From Rhodospirillaceae bacterium (GTDB taxonomy: Bacteria; Pseudomonadota; Alphaproteobacteria; Bin65): a stretch of 37,170 nt of DNA. Under the pieces are notes generated by a model that searched no databases, was not told the DNA's origin, and saw nothing but the letters and a program-made list of their open reading frames with translations. Positions 24,896-33,493 of this stretch are shown here, in pieces. The translations under genes and the position numbers were made by a program. Each line of letters begins with the position of its first letter. The first letter of the stretch is position 1. The stretch is from the NCBI GenBank assembly GCA_009840595.1, contig VXNK01000129.1, positions 1 through 37,170 of the forward strand, given 5' to 3'.

Positions 24896-26347
24896 GTGAA
24901 CGGGCGCAACGTCCTGCTGATCGTGGCCGACGAGTTCGCCCGCCACGCGATCGGCTGCGCCGGCCACCCGGTCGTGCAGACGCCGAACCTCGACCGGCTG
25001 GCGGCGCGCGGCGTGCGCTTCACCCAGGCCTATACCAACAGCCCGATCTGCGTGCCGGCCCGCGCGGCGATGCATACGGGCCGGTACGTTCACGACATCC
25101 GCTGCTGGAGCAGCGCCGAGCCTTACCGCGGCCGGCACGAAAGCTGGGCGCACCGGTTGCGGCGCCACGGCATGGACGCCGTCTCCGCCGGCAAGCTGCA
25201 TTTCCGCCGGACGGCGGACAGCAACGGCTTCGCGCCGGAGTTGCGGGCGATGCATGTCAAGGACGGCATCGGCTGGGCGCCCGGCCTGCTGCGCGATCCG
25301 TTGGGCGACTATCCCGCGACCGCGGAACTGGCCGGGCAGGTCGGGGCTTCGGACACCGAATATCACGCCTACGACCGGGCGGTGGCGGACGCGGCGACGG
25401 GCTGGCTGGAGGCGCGGGCGGCGGCCGGCGGACCGCCCTGGGCGCTTCTCGTCTCCTTCGTCAGCCCGCACTATCCGCTGGCCGCACCGCCGGAATGGTT
25501 CGATCTCTATGCCGATGCCGACCTGCCGGCGCCGAAGCCCTACAATGGCAACTGGCGCGATCATCCGGCGCTGCGCGAGACCCTGCGCTTCTTCGACTAC
25601 GACCGCCATTTCGACGAAAAGTCGCGCGATGCCGCAACGCGCGCCTATTTCGGGCTGGTCAGTTTCGTCGACGACCTGATCGGCCGGGTGCTCGCCGCGC
25701 TCGAAGCGGGCGGATTCGCCGACGAAACGACGGTCCTCTTCACGTCCGACCATGGCGAGATGCTGGGCGATTACGGCATCTGGACCAAGCAGGTCATGTT
25801 CGAGGGCAGCGCCGGCATCCCGGCGATCCTGGCCGGACCCGGAATCATCGGTGGCGTCGCGGCCGGCCGGACGGTCGAGACGCCGGTCTCGCTGGTCGAC
25901 GTCTTCCCGACCGTGCTCGACGCGGTCGGCGCGCCGCCCCTTCCCGAGTCGGGTCCCGACCCGCTGCCCGGCCGGTCGCTGCTCGAGATCGCGGCAGAGC
26001 CGGACGATCCGGAACGGCCGGTCCTGTCCGAGTATCACGACGGCGGCTCGGTGACCGGCGCCTTCATGCTGCGCCGGGGCAATTGGAAGCTGGTCCATCA
26101 CGAGGGTTATCCGCCCCAGCTCTTCAACCTGTCCGACGATCCGGACGAGCAGCGCGACCTGGCAGCCGGACCGGCCGCGGCGGACATCCTGGCGTCGATG
26201 CAGACCGATCTGCGCGAGATCGTCGATCCGGCAGCGGCCAACAGGCAGGCCTTCGCCGACCAGCGGGCGCGGTTGGAAGAATTGGGCGGCGCCGACGCGG
26301 TGCGGGCTATGGACGGGTACGATTTCGGTTATTCGCCGACGGAATAG
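24896..26347 (+). CDS. Sulfatase-family hydrolase, formylglycine type (483 aa)
   Basis: Alkaline-phosphatase-superfamily sulfatase. The metal-binding N-terminus NVLLIVADEFARHAIG and the CVPARAAMHTGRY signature are clear. Cys52 is the residue converted to formylglycine by a maturase, which is not in this window. The C-terminal metal motif is FTSDHGEMLGDYGIW. Length and the lack of a signal peptide fit cytosolic sulfatases or choline-sulfatase / phosphonate-monoester-hydrolase relatives. The GTG at 24896 follows GGAGGGGAG by about seven bases and starts exactly at the conserved block. The substrate is not determinable here. It runs convergently into the fatty-acid cluster, with 33 bp between stops. 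Confidence 0.92.
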   Translation: MNGRNVLLIVADEFARHAIGCAGHPVVQTPNLDRLAARGVRFTQAYTNSPICVPARAAMHTGRYVHDIRCWSSAEPYRGRHESWAHRLRRHGMDAVSAGKLHFRRTADSNGFAPELRAMHVKDGIGWAPGLLRDPLGDYPATAELAGQVGASDTEYHAYDRAVADAATGWLEARAAAGGPPWALLVSFVSPHYPLAAPPEWFDLYADADLPAPKPYNGNWRDHPALRETLRFFDYDRHFDEKSRDAATRAYFGLVSFVDDLIGRVLAALEAGGFADETTVLFTSDHGEMLGDYGIWTKQVMFEGSAGIPAILAGPGIIGGVAAGRTVETPVSLVDVFPTVLDAVGAPPLPESGPDPLPGRSLLEIAAEPDDPERPVLSEYHDGGSVTGAFMLRRGNWKLVHHEGYPPQLFNLSDDPDEQRDLAAGPAAADILASMQTDLREIVDPAAANRQAFADQRARLEELGGADAVRAMDGYDFGYSPTE

Positions 26348-26380
26348 CCGGCGCCGTCCGGCGATCCGCGACGCGCCTCT

Positions 26381-27652
26381 TCACCCCGCCGCGCCCAGCA
26401 CCAGGCTCACATTCTGGCCGCCGAAGCCGAAGCTGTTGGAGAGCGCGAACTCGACCTTCTGCGCCCGCGCTTCGTTGGGCACGACGTCGAGCGCGATGTT
26501 CGGGTCCGGCTCGCGGTAGTTGATGGTCGGCGGCAGCAGGCCGTCGCCCAGCGCCTTGACCGTCGCCACGGCCTCGACCGCGCCGGCGGCGGTCAGCGTG
26601 TGGCCGATCATCGACTTGTTGGAGCTGACCGCCAGCCGCCCGCTATGGTCGCCGAACACCTCGGTAATGCCGAGATATTCCATCTTGTCGTTTTCCGGCG
26701 TGCCGGTGCCGTGGGCGTTGATATAGCCGATGTCCGCCGGCGCCAGCCCGGCATCGGCGATGGCGCCGGCCATCGAGCGGACGATGGCCCCACCGTCAGG
26801 GTTCGAGCGGGTGCGGTGGAAGGTGTCCGCCGCCTCGCCGCAGCCGAGAATCCAGCCGAGGACCGGCGCGCCCCTTGCCTTTGCATGCTCGGGATGTTCG
26901 AGCACCAGGGCGGCGGCGCCCTCGGCCATGACGAAGCCGTCGCGGTTGCGCGAGAAGGGCTTGGCGGCCCGCTCCGGCGGGTCGTTCTTGGTCGAGAGCG
27001 CGGAGAGCAGGGCGAAGCGGATCAGGGATTCGCTGTTGATGCTGCCGTCGGTGCCGATACACAGCGCGGCCGGGCGCTCGCCGCGGCGGATCGATTCGAC
27101 GCCGAGCTGGATCGCCGAGGCGCCGGAGGCGCAGGCGGTCGTCAGCGTGATCGGCGAGCCGGTGCAGCCGTGGCGGCCGGCGAGCCAGTCGGCCAGCGAG
27201 CCGTTCATGAACTCGCGGTGCCAGGGCAGCGTTTCTTCGGTTCCGGCGGCGCCGTCGCCGCGCGCATAGGGTCCGCCGCCGGGATCGACGGTATCGAGCA
27301 GGTCGAAGCGCGATTCCCAGTCATGCTCGATCGGCGGCGCGGCGAGGAACAGGTCGCCGTCGATGGCGCCGTCCGCCGCGATGCCGCTGGCGGCGACGGC
27401 CTCGTCGGAGACCGCTTCGGCCATCGCCCGGCTGAGCGCCGGGATGGTGACCGGATCGACATCCATGAAATCGACGCAGCCGGCGATCTGGGTGCGCAGG
27501 CCCTCGGTCGGGAAACGGGCGATGCGCCGGATGCCGGAGTCGCCGGCGGTCAGGCGGCGCCAGTTCTCCGCCACGCCGCGGCCGAGCGACGTGATCATGC
27601 CGATGCCGGTGACGGCGACGGCGCGGGCAAAGAGATCGCGGGAACCGGTCAT
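26381..27652 (-). CDS. fabF1XL: Beta-ketoacyl-ACP synthase II homologue, FabF1XL type (423 aa)
   Basis: Condensing enzyme that elongates acyl chains on ACP. The full Cys-His-His triad is present: Cys174 in TTACASGASA, His314 in NAHGTGTPEND and His351 in KSMIGHTLTAAG. The SNSFGFGGQN block near the C-terminus is also typical. The start ATG at 27652 (MTGSRDLFARAVAVTGIG) is followed by the first strand. It lies 7 bp after the partner synthase gene and is the last gene of the cluster. By position and pairing it matches the rhizobial FabF1XL that builds the very-long hydroxy acyl chain of lipid A. The substrate is inferred from context. Confidence 0.9.
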   Translation of the reverse strand: MTGSRDLFARAVAVTGIGMITSLGRGVAENWRRLTAGDSGIRRIARFPTEGLRTQIAGCVDFMDVDPVTIPALSRAMAEAVSDEAVAASGIAADGAIDGDLFLAAPPIEHDWESRFDLLDTVDPGGGPYARGDGAAGTEETLPWHREFMNGSLADWLAGRHGCTGSPITLTTACASGASAIQLGVESIRRGERPAALCIGTDGSINSESLIRFALLSALSTKNDPPERAAKPFSRNRDGFVMAEGAAALVLEHPEHAKARGAPVLGWILGCGEAADTFHRTRSNPDGGAIVRSMAGAIADAGLAPADIGYINAHGTGTPENDKMEYLGITEVFGDHSGRLAVSSNKSMIGHTLTAAGAVEAVATVKALGDGLLPPTINYREPDPNIALDVVPNEARAQKVEFALSNSFGFGGQNVSLVLGAAG

Positions 27653-27659
27653 GGGCGGG

Positions 27660-28877
27660 TCATCCTGCTGCTTCCACGAGCGCCAGGGCCTCGCCCCGGA
27701 CATGGCCCCAGCCGGTGACCAGGGCGCGGGAGACCGGACCGGCGCCGACGGCCTCGACCGGCGCATCCGGCGACAGGGGCGCAAAGACTGCGCCGCGTTC
27801 TACACAGGCGGCGGTGAGAATGACATTCTGCAGGAACGCCGCCTCGACGGCGTGGCCGACCGCCTGGGCCGTGCCGCGCACCGGTGCGCCGGCGGCCAAC
27901 TCTTCGAGCATCGCCCGCTCGGCGGCGGTGATTCCGGTCGCCGCACCGGCGCCGCTGGCGCCGCTGAGGACCGCCGTGTCCGAACCGACCGGCCCGATGC
28001 CGAGCTTTTCGACCTGCCGCCGGGCGGTCGTCGCCGGATCGCCGGATCGGCGGTCGGTCCGGTCGCTTTCCACGCCGCGCAGGACCGCTCGCACGGCGAC
28101 GCCGCGGGCCGCCGCGCTTTCCCGCGATTCGAGCACCAGGAAGGCGCCGGCCGCGCCGAAGCAGATGCCGGCGTCGGGCCGGCTCCAGAGATCGGCGAAG
28201 CCGCCGCGCAGCAGCATGCCGCCGGCGTTGTAGGAAATCTGGATTTCCGGGCGCTCGGAGGCGAAAGCGGCGCCGACCAGGAAGATCTCGCCCTGGCCCG
28301 ACGCCAGCCGGCGGTGAGCGATGCGCAGGGCGTCGGCCCCGGCCGCCTCCTCGCCCATGAAGGTCCGGCTTGAGCCGGCGACCTTGTGGACAATGGAGAT
28401 ATTGCCGGCGAACAGGTTGGGCAGCTGGGCCAGGAACAGGGTCGGCCGCAGCCCGTCGGCCATTTGGGCGGTGATCCATTCGTCGCGGGCGCCGCGGGTG
28501 TCGCGCCCGGGCGCGCCTTCGAGAATCTGGCGGTCGAGCTCCAAGTCGCGCTCGCCGCCGCCGGACGCGACGATCATGTGGGTGCGCTGCAGCAGGTCCG
28601 CGTCGTTCTTGAGGCCGGCCATGTCGAGGGCCAGCCCGGCGGCATAGGCGCCGTACTGCATCATCGGCCCCATGGCGCGCCGGTCGCCGGGCCGCGGCAC
28701 CTGGGCCGCAAGGTCGTAGTCGCCGATGGTGTGAATCGGGAAGGGGGCCGTCGCCGTTTCGTCGATCCGGGCGCGCCGGGCCGCCGGATCGTCCAGCGCC
28801 GCCCACCAGGCCGCCGGCGTCTCGCCGAGCGGCGAGAGCAGGCCGTAGCCGGTAATGCAAACCTCGCGATCCGTCAC
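27660..28877 (-). CDS. fabF2XL: Beta-ketoacyl-ACP synthase-like protein without Cys, FabF2XL / chain-length-factor type (405 aa)
   Basis: Thiolase-fold ketosynthase homologue that probably forms a heterodimer with the adjacent intact synthase. By-eye alignment puts Glu177 (RTFMGEEAAGADAL) where the active-site Cys should be. The first His region reads SGASGAG (305-311) in place of AHGTGT, while the second His is kept (VGHAVEAA, His342). This resembles KSbeta/chain-length factors, where the Cys is replaced by Gln. It is likely a chain-length-setting or decarboxylating partner, which is inference. GTG at 28877 overlaps the fabZXL stop as GTGA, so the two are translationally coupled. Confidence 0.85.
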   Translation of the reverse strand: MTDREVCITGYGLLSPLGETPAAWWAALDDPAARRARIDETATAPFPIHTIGDYDLAAQVPRPGDRRAMGPMMQYGAYAAGLALDMAGLKNDADLLQRTHMIVASGGGERDLELDRQILEGAPGRDTRGARDEWITAQMADGLRPTLFLAQLPNLFAGNISIVHKVAGSSRTFMGEEAAGADALRIAHRRLASGQGEIFLVGAAFASERPEIQISYNAGGMLLRGGFADLWSRPDAGICFGAAGAFLVLESRESAAARGVAVRAVLRGVESDRTDRRSGDPATTARRQVEKLGIGPVGSDTAVLSGASGAGAATGITAAERAMLEELAAGAPVRGTAQAVGHAVEAAFLQNVILTAACVERGAVFAPLSPDAPVEAVGAGPVSRALVTGWGHVRGEALALVEAAG

Positions 28878-29371
28878 CTCTGTGCCTCGCCTGGCCCGGC
28901 CGCAGTCACCGGCGCGCCGATCTCCCGGGCCCGGGCGATGACCAGCTCGCGCAGTCCGGGCGCCGGGAACGGCATCGTCCTATAGCGGATTTCGCACTCT
29001 GCCGCACGAGTCCGGGATTCGGAGCCCGCCACCGAAATCCGGCCGTCGATGGCCGAGATGCCGGAGCTGACCTGCTGCACTTCGGCCTCGATTGTCAGCA
29101 CCGCGCCCGGTTCCACGGCTTCGCGGATGCGCGCCTTCACCACCTGGGTCAGGACCGGCATCCGGCTGTAGCCGTCGAGCGCCATCAGGAGGAACCCGCC
29201 GACCTGCGCGACCGCCTCGACCAGCAGGGTGCCGGGCATGACGGGATAGCCGGGAAAATGGCCTTCGAAGATGGTCGAGCGTTCGGGAACCTGTGCCAGG
29301 CACCGGATGGCCCGGCGTTCCAGGTCGATGGCCTCGACCCGGTCCACCATCTGGAAATATTCGAGATTCAC
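28874..29371 (-). CDS. fabZXL: 3-hydroxyacyl-ACP dehydratase, FabZXL type (165 aa)
   Basis: Hot-dog-fold dehydratase of the FabZ type. It starts at GTG 29371, giving MNLEYFQMVDRVEAIDLERR, which is the start pattern of rhizobial FabZXL proteins. The active-site block FEGHFPGYPVMPGTLLVEAV carries His38 and Glu52. An RTMPF element is followed by a C-terminal extension of about 25 residues (to GEAQR) that is longer than in generic FabZ. It follows acpXL after 44 bp and overlaps the next synthase by GTGA. It probably removes water from very-long-chain hydroxyacyl intermediates held on AcpXL. Confidence 0.9.
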   Translation of the reverse strand: MNLEYFQMVDRVEAIDLERRAIRCLAQVPERSTIFEGHFPGYPVMPGTLLVEAVAQVGGFLLMALDGYSRMPVLTQVVKARIREAVEPGAVLTIEAEVQQVSSGISAIDGRISVAGSESRTRAAECEIRYRTMPFPAPGLRELVIARAREIGAPVTAAGPGEAQR

Positions 29372-29415
29372 GACCGTTCGCCGGAGCGGAGCGGGGTGCG
29401 CCGTCGGCGGGCCGG

Positions 29416-29709
29416 TCAGACGGCCTTCGCGGCGCGCAGTTCCTCGATCCGGACCACCAGGTTCTTCATGACGAAGAATTCGTCGGCGTCGGCATCGCCC
29501 TGGTTGACCTCTTCCATCCACTGTTCGACCGGCATCTTGATGCCGAATTTCTTGTCGATGTCGAAGGTGACGTCCAGGAAATCCAGGCTGTCGATCCCGA
29601 GGTCGTTCACGGCGTGGGAGTCCGGCGCGATCGCCGCCCGGTCGATCGAGCAGATGTCGGCGATGATGTCGGCGACCGAATCGAAGGTTTCCTGGCTGAA
29701 GGCGGTCAT
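29416..29709 (-). CDS. acpXL: Specialised acyl carrier protein AcpXL (97 aa)
   Basis: Acyl carrier protein for the very-long-chain (C26-C30) hydroxy fatty acid of lipid A. The phosphopantetheine site is [11 protein letters not shown] with Ser41. The sequence agrees closely with rhizobial AcpXL along its length: [51 protein letters not shown] and RIEELRAAK. It is longer than housekeeping AcpP (about 78 residues), as AcpXL is. The start at 29709 (MTAFSQETF) has GGAG 8-9 bases upstream. It heads the four-gene cluster. Confidence 0.92.
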   Translation of the reverse strand: MTAFSQETFDSVADIIADICSIDRAAIAPDSHAVNDLGIDSLDFLDVTFDIDKKFGIKMPVEQWMEEVNQGDADADEFFVMKNLVVRIEELRAAKAV

Positions 29710-29992
29710 CAAGGTCTCCGCTCGCACTGCGGTATTCCGGCTGCCATTCGCGGGAAGCCGCGCCGAAGACAGGCCGGAAAAAGATGTAATCTCAAACGGT
29801 TAGCGCGAGGCTACGGCTGGAGTTCGCGGACCGGAAAACAATAGTCGCGCCACCCGGTTCGGGCATCGTATGTTTTGTCGCGCCGCGTGCGCCCGTTCGG
29901 CCGGAACGACGCGGGCACTATACCGGAGCAGACGGCGCCGCCCTGCGGCGCGGTCCGGATGCACGGTCCGCAACAGCAGCACCGATTCCGCC
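29710..29992. promoter_or_regulatory. Region between polA and acpXL
   Basis: This 283-bp gap separates the polA stop from the acpXL start on the same strand, so it should hold the acpXL promoter and any polA terminator. A stem-loop GCGCCG-ccctg-CGGCGC lies at 29935-29951, without a T-tract. An AT-richer patch at 29775-29805 may be the promoter core. No gene or tRNA is recognisable. Confidence 0.4.
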
Positions 29993-32788
29993 TCAATGCG
30001 CCGCGGCCCAGTTGCCGGCGCTGCCGGCGTCGACAACCAGGGGGACGGAGAGGTCGACCGCCGGCAGGGCGGCGCGCTCCATCATCGGCTTGAGCGCGGC
30101 GACCGTGGGCTCGACCTCGGCTTCCGGCACCTCGAACAGCAGTTCGTCATGGACCTGGAGCAGCATCCGGGCGCCCAGCCTTTCGGCCGCCAGCACGGCC
30201 GGCACGCGGATCATGGCGCGCTTGATGATGTCGGCCGCCCCGCCCTGCAAGGGCGCGTTGATCGCCTGGCGCTCGGCGAAGGCGCGGTGGGACGGGTTCT
30301 TGTCGCCGATGCCCGTGACGTGAATCCTGCGGCCGAACGGCGTCACCACATAGCCGTTGCGCCGGGCGAAGTCCTTGGTCGTCTCCATATAGTCGCGGAT
30401 GCCGGGGAACTTCTCGAAATAGGCGTCGATGAACGCCCGGGCCTCGCCGCGGTCGATGCGCAGCTGGTTGGCCAGCCCGAAGGCCGAGATGCCGTAGATA
30501 ATGCCGAAATTGATCGCCTTGGCGCGGCGGCGGACCATCGGGTCCATGCCGTCCACCGGCACGCCGAACACCTCGGACGCCGTCATGGCGTGGATATCGA
30601 CGCCGTCGCGGAAGGCCTGCTTCAATACCTCCATGTCGGCGACATGGGCGAGCAGCCGCAGCTCGATCTGGGAATAGTCGAGCGAGACCAGCGTGTAGCC
30701 GGCGTCCGGAACGAAGGCCTCGCGGATGCGCCGTCCCTCCTCGGTCCGCACCGGGATGTTCTGCAGGTTCGGATCGTTCGACGACAGCCGCCCGGTCGAG
30801 GCCACCGCCATGGCGTAGGAGGTGTGGACCCGGCCGGTCTGCGGGTTGATCTCGCCGACCAGCGCATCGGTGTAGGTGCTCTTGAGCTTGGCGAGCTGGC
30901 GCCAGTCGAGCACCCGGGCCGGCAGGTCGTGGCCCTGGGCGGCGAGGCTCTCCAGCACGTCGGCCCCGGTGCCCCAGGCGCCGGTCTTGGTCTTGCGGCC
31001 GCCTTCCAGGCCCATCCGGTCGAACAGGATTTCGCCGAGCTGCTTGGGCGAGCCGATGGCGAAGGGCTCGCCGGCAAGTTCGTGGATCTCCGCCTCGTAG
31101 CCGGCCATGCGCTGCTCGAAATCGCCGGACAGGCGCCTGAGGTGCCCGGCGTCGACCAGGATGCCGGTGCGTTCCATCTGCGCCAGCACGGGAACCAGCG
31201 GCCGCTCCAGCGTCTCGTAGACCGTCGTCACCCGCTCCGCGACCAGGCGCGGCTTGAGCAGCCGGTGCAGGCGCAGGGTGATCTCGGCGTCCTCGGCGGC
31301 ATAGTCGGTCGCCTTGTCGAGGGCCGCCTCGGCGAAGCCGATCTGCGCCTTGCCCTTGCCGCAGACGTCGGCGTACTTGATCGTTTCGTGCTCGAAATGC
31401 AGCCAGGCGAGATCGTCCAGCCCGTGCTTGTGGCGGCCGGCGTCGCAGACATAGCTGAGCAGCATGGTATCGTCGACCGGGGCAATTTCGATGCCGTAGC
31501 GGGCCATGACCACCGCATCGTATTTGATGTTGTGGCCGATCTTGAGGGTCGCCGGGTCCTCCAGCAGCTCCTTGAGCAGGGCGAGCGCGCGGCCGAACGG
31601 GATCTGCTCCGGCGCCGCCGCGCCGTCGAGCGCCAGGGCCGCGCCGCCGTCGGAGCCCGGCGCGACGTGGGCGAGCGGTACATAGCAGGCCCGGCCCGGC
31701 TCGACCGCCAGCGAGAAACCGACCAGCTCGGCGCGCATCTCGTTCAGCGACGTCGTCTCGGTGTCGAAGGCGACCGTGCCGCGCTCGCGCGCAAGCGCGA
31801 TCCACTCGGCGAGCCGCGCCTCGTCCTGCACCGCCTCGTAGACCGCGGCCTCCGGCGCCGGCGCGGGATCGGCGGCCTCGTCCGCCGGCGCCTCGATCAT
31901 TCCGGACTCGACGAAACCCGCCTCCATCCGGCGGGTGATGGTGCGGAACTCCTGTTCGCGCAGGAAGCCGAGCAGGACGTCCGGCTCCGGCTCTTTCAGG
32001 CGGAAATCCTCGACCGCCGCATCGGTCGGCACATCGTCCTTCAGCACGACCAGGTCGCGCGACAGGCGCGCCATGTCGGCGAATTCGATCAGGTTCTCGC
32101 GCCGCTTGTTCTGCTTGATCTCGGACGCCCGGGCCAGCAGCGTATCCAGGTCGCCATATTCGCCGATCAGCTGCGCCGCCGTCTTCTGGCCGATGCCGGG
32201 CACGCCGGGCACGTTGTCGGTGCTGTCGCCCATCAGCGCCTGGACGTCGACCACCTTGTCCGGCGCAACGCCGAACTTCTCGGCCACCTCCGGCGCGGCG
32301 ATCCGCTTGTCCTTCATCGGATCGAACATGGTGACCGCGTCGTTCACCAGCTGCATGAGGTCCTTGTCGGACGACACGATGACCGTCTCGAAGCCCTTGG
32401 CCGTCGCCTCTTTCGCATAGGTGGCGATCAGGTCGTCGGCCTCGTAGCCCTCCAGCTCGATGCAGGGCAGGTTGAAGGCGCGGGTCGCCTCGCGCACCAG
32501 GGCGAACTGCGGGCGCAGCTCCTCCGGCGGCTCGTCGCGGTTGGCCTTGTATTCGGGATAGAGATCGTTGCGGAAGGTCTTCGAGGAGGCGTCGAAGATC
32601 ACGGCCACATAGTCCTCGGCCTCGTCAGAGCGCACCTGCTCGATCAGCTTGACGATCATGTTGCAGAAGCCGTTGACGGCGTTGGTGTGGACGCCGTCGG
32701 AGCGCTTGAAGGAATCGACCGGAATGGCATGAAACGCCCGGAAGATATAGGCCGAGCCGTCGATCAGATAGAGCTGCGGGGCGGGCAT
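29993..32788 (-). CDS. polA: DNA polymerase I (931 aa)
   Basis: Repair and Okazaki-fragment-processing polymerase. The N-terminal 5' nuclease domain (1-310) has YLIDGSAYIFRAFHA, EGYEADDLIATYA, VSSDKDLMQLV and GDSTDNVPGVPGIG. The proofreading 3'-5' exonuclease keeps its acidic residues (FDTETTSLNEM, GHNIKYDAVVMA, YAAEDAEITLRLH). The polymerase has motif A SLDYSQIELRLLAHVAD, motif B RRRAKAINFGIIYG and motif C LQVHDELLFEV. All three activities therefore look intact. The start MPAPQLYLIDGSA at 32788 puts the conserved strand directly at the N-terminus; a longer frame upstream is not conserved. Confidence 0.97.
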   Translation of the reverse strand: MPAPQLYLIDGSAYIFRAFHAIPVDSFKRSDGVHTNAVNGFCNMIVKLIEQVRSDEAEDYVAVIFDASSKTFRNDLYPEYKANRDEPPEELRPQFALVREATRAFNLPCIELEGYEADDLIATYAKEATAKGFETVIVSSDKDLMQLVNDAVTMFDPMKDKRIAAPEVAEKFGVAPDKVVDVQALMGDSTDNVPGVPGIGQKTAAQLIGEYGDLDTLLARASEIKQNKRRENLIEFADMARLSRDLVVLKDDVPTDAAVEDFRLKEPEPDVLLGFLREQEFRTITRRMEAGFVESGMIEAPADEAADPAPAPEAAVYEAVQDEARLAEWIALARERGTVAFDTETTSLNEMRAELVGFSLAVEPGRACYVPLAHVAPGSDGGAALALDGAAAPEQIPFGRALALLKELLEDPATLKIGHNIKYDAVVMARYGIEIAPVDDTMLLSYVCDAGRHKHGLDDLAWLHFEHETIKYADVCGKGKAQIGFAEAALDKATDYAAEDAEITLRLHRLLKPRLVAERVTTVYETLERPLVPVLAQMERTGILVDAGHLRRLSGDFEQRMAGYEAEIHELAGEPFAIGSPKQLGEILFDRMGLEGGRKTKTGAWGTGADVLESLAAQGHDLPARVLDWRQLAKLKSTYTDALVGEINPQTGRVHTSYAMAVASTGRLSSNDPNLQNIPVRTEEGRRIREAFVPDAGYTLVSLDYSQIELRLLAHVADMEVLKQAFRDGVDIHAMTASEVFGVPVDGMDPMVRRRAKAINFGIIYGISAFGLANQLRIDRGEARAFIDAYFEKFPGIRDYMETTKDFARRNGYVVTPFGRRIHVTGIGDKNPSHRAFAERQAINAPLQGGAADIIKRAMIRVPAVLAAERLGARMLLQVHDELLFEVPEAEVEPTVAALKPMMERAALPAVDLSVPLVVDAGSAGNWAAAH

Positions 32789-32860
32789 GGCGGTTCCTGT
32801 CAAGGTCGGGGCGGCCGGGGAGACGGGCCGCGGCCTTCGCCCCTCCCGCCGCAACGATAG

Positions 32861-33493
32861 CTAGCGCAATCCGGACCAGGCAAGCGGAACCAGGATTTCG
32901 GACCGGGCGTCGAAGATCAGCGACGCAATTTCACGCTGGATCTCCGCCCATTCCGCATCCGCCATCAGGGCCGCGCGCTGCGATGTCCGGATATCCATGG
33001 AGGGATGGGCAACCATGTGCGAGAACTCGTCCGGCAGCCCTGCTTCCGTGGTCCACATGCCGACATCGCACACATGATTCTTGCGGATCGCCGCGGCGCG
33101 CGCCATGTGCGACGCATACTGCGAGATTTGCCCCGGCACCGTCCTGTAATAGCGGTATTCGTAGATGTTGCCGGCGGCCTCCGGAGCCTGCACCGGCATG
33201 ACCGGCTTCAGGATCCGCGTCTCGCGGTGCAGGAGGTGCGGCGACACCTTCGACAGGAATTCGCTCTGCCAGCGGGCGTCATTCGACAGGCCGTCCCGCT
33301 TCTCCCGGTAATCCTCGAAGCTGTCGTAGGCGGAAAGCCGCCAGAGGCGGTTGAGCGCGCCGATTTCGGCCGTCCAAAACCCGACCGTCTCTCCGTATCG
33401 CGGGCTCAGGATCTCATGAGTCTTTTGGCTGAGGGACAGGACCTCTGGCATCGCGCCCGGCTTTATTGTGATCGTTCTCATTTCGTAGATCAT
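32861..33493 (-). CDS. NIPSNAP family protein, two domains (210 aa)
   Basis: The protein is made of two ferredoxin-like alpha/beta halves. The first begins MIYEMRTITIKPGAMPEVLS and the second, after about residue 105, begins IYEYRYYRTVPGQISQYASHM. Each ends with a short strand containing a conserved aromatic. The family is widespread, dimeric and of uncertain enzymatic role in bacteria. The start ATG at 33493 is followed exactly by the domain; a longer upstream frame is not conserved. It lies 72 bp upstream of polA on the same strand and may be co-transcribed, but no functional link is known to me. Confidence 0.87.
   Translation of the reverse strand: MIYEMRTITIKPGAMPEVLSLSQKTHEILSPRYGETVGFWTAEIGALNRLWRLSAYDSFEDYREKRDGLSNDARWQSEFLSKVSPHLLHRETRILKPVMPVQAPEAAGNIYEYRYYRTVPGQISQYASHMARAAAIRKNHVCDVGMWTTEAGLPDEFSHMVAHPSMDIRTSQRAALMADAEWAEIQREIASLIFDARSEILVPLAWSGLR

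Noticed and set aside
23237..26347. A 1036-residue plus-strand protein ending in the sulfatase
   Set aside because: The first 550 residues are antisense to the acylase and dus genes. The sulfatase begins at GTG 24896 with a good ribosome site.
29840..29880. A GGTTCGGGC-like element suggesting a tRNA T-loop near 29860
   Set aside because: No acceptor, D or anticodon stems can be drawn around it.
29870..32860. Plus-strand open frame of almost 1000 codons opposite polA
   Set aside because: Antisense shadow of DNA polymerase I, with no recognisable domain and biased composition.
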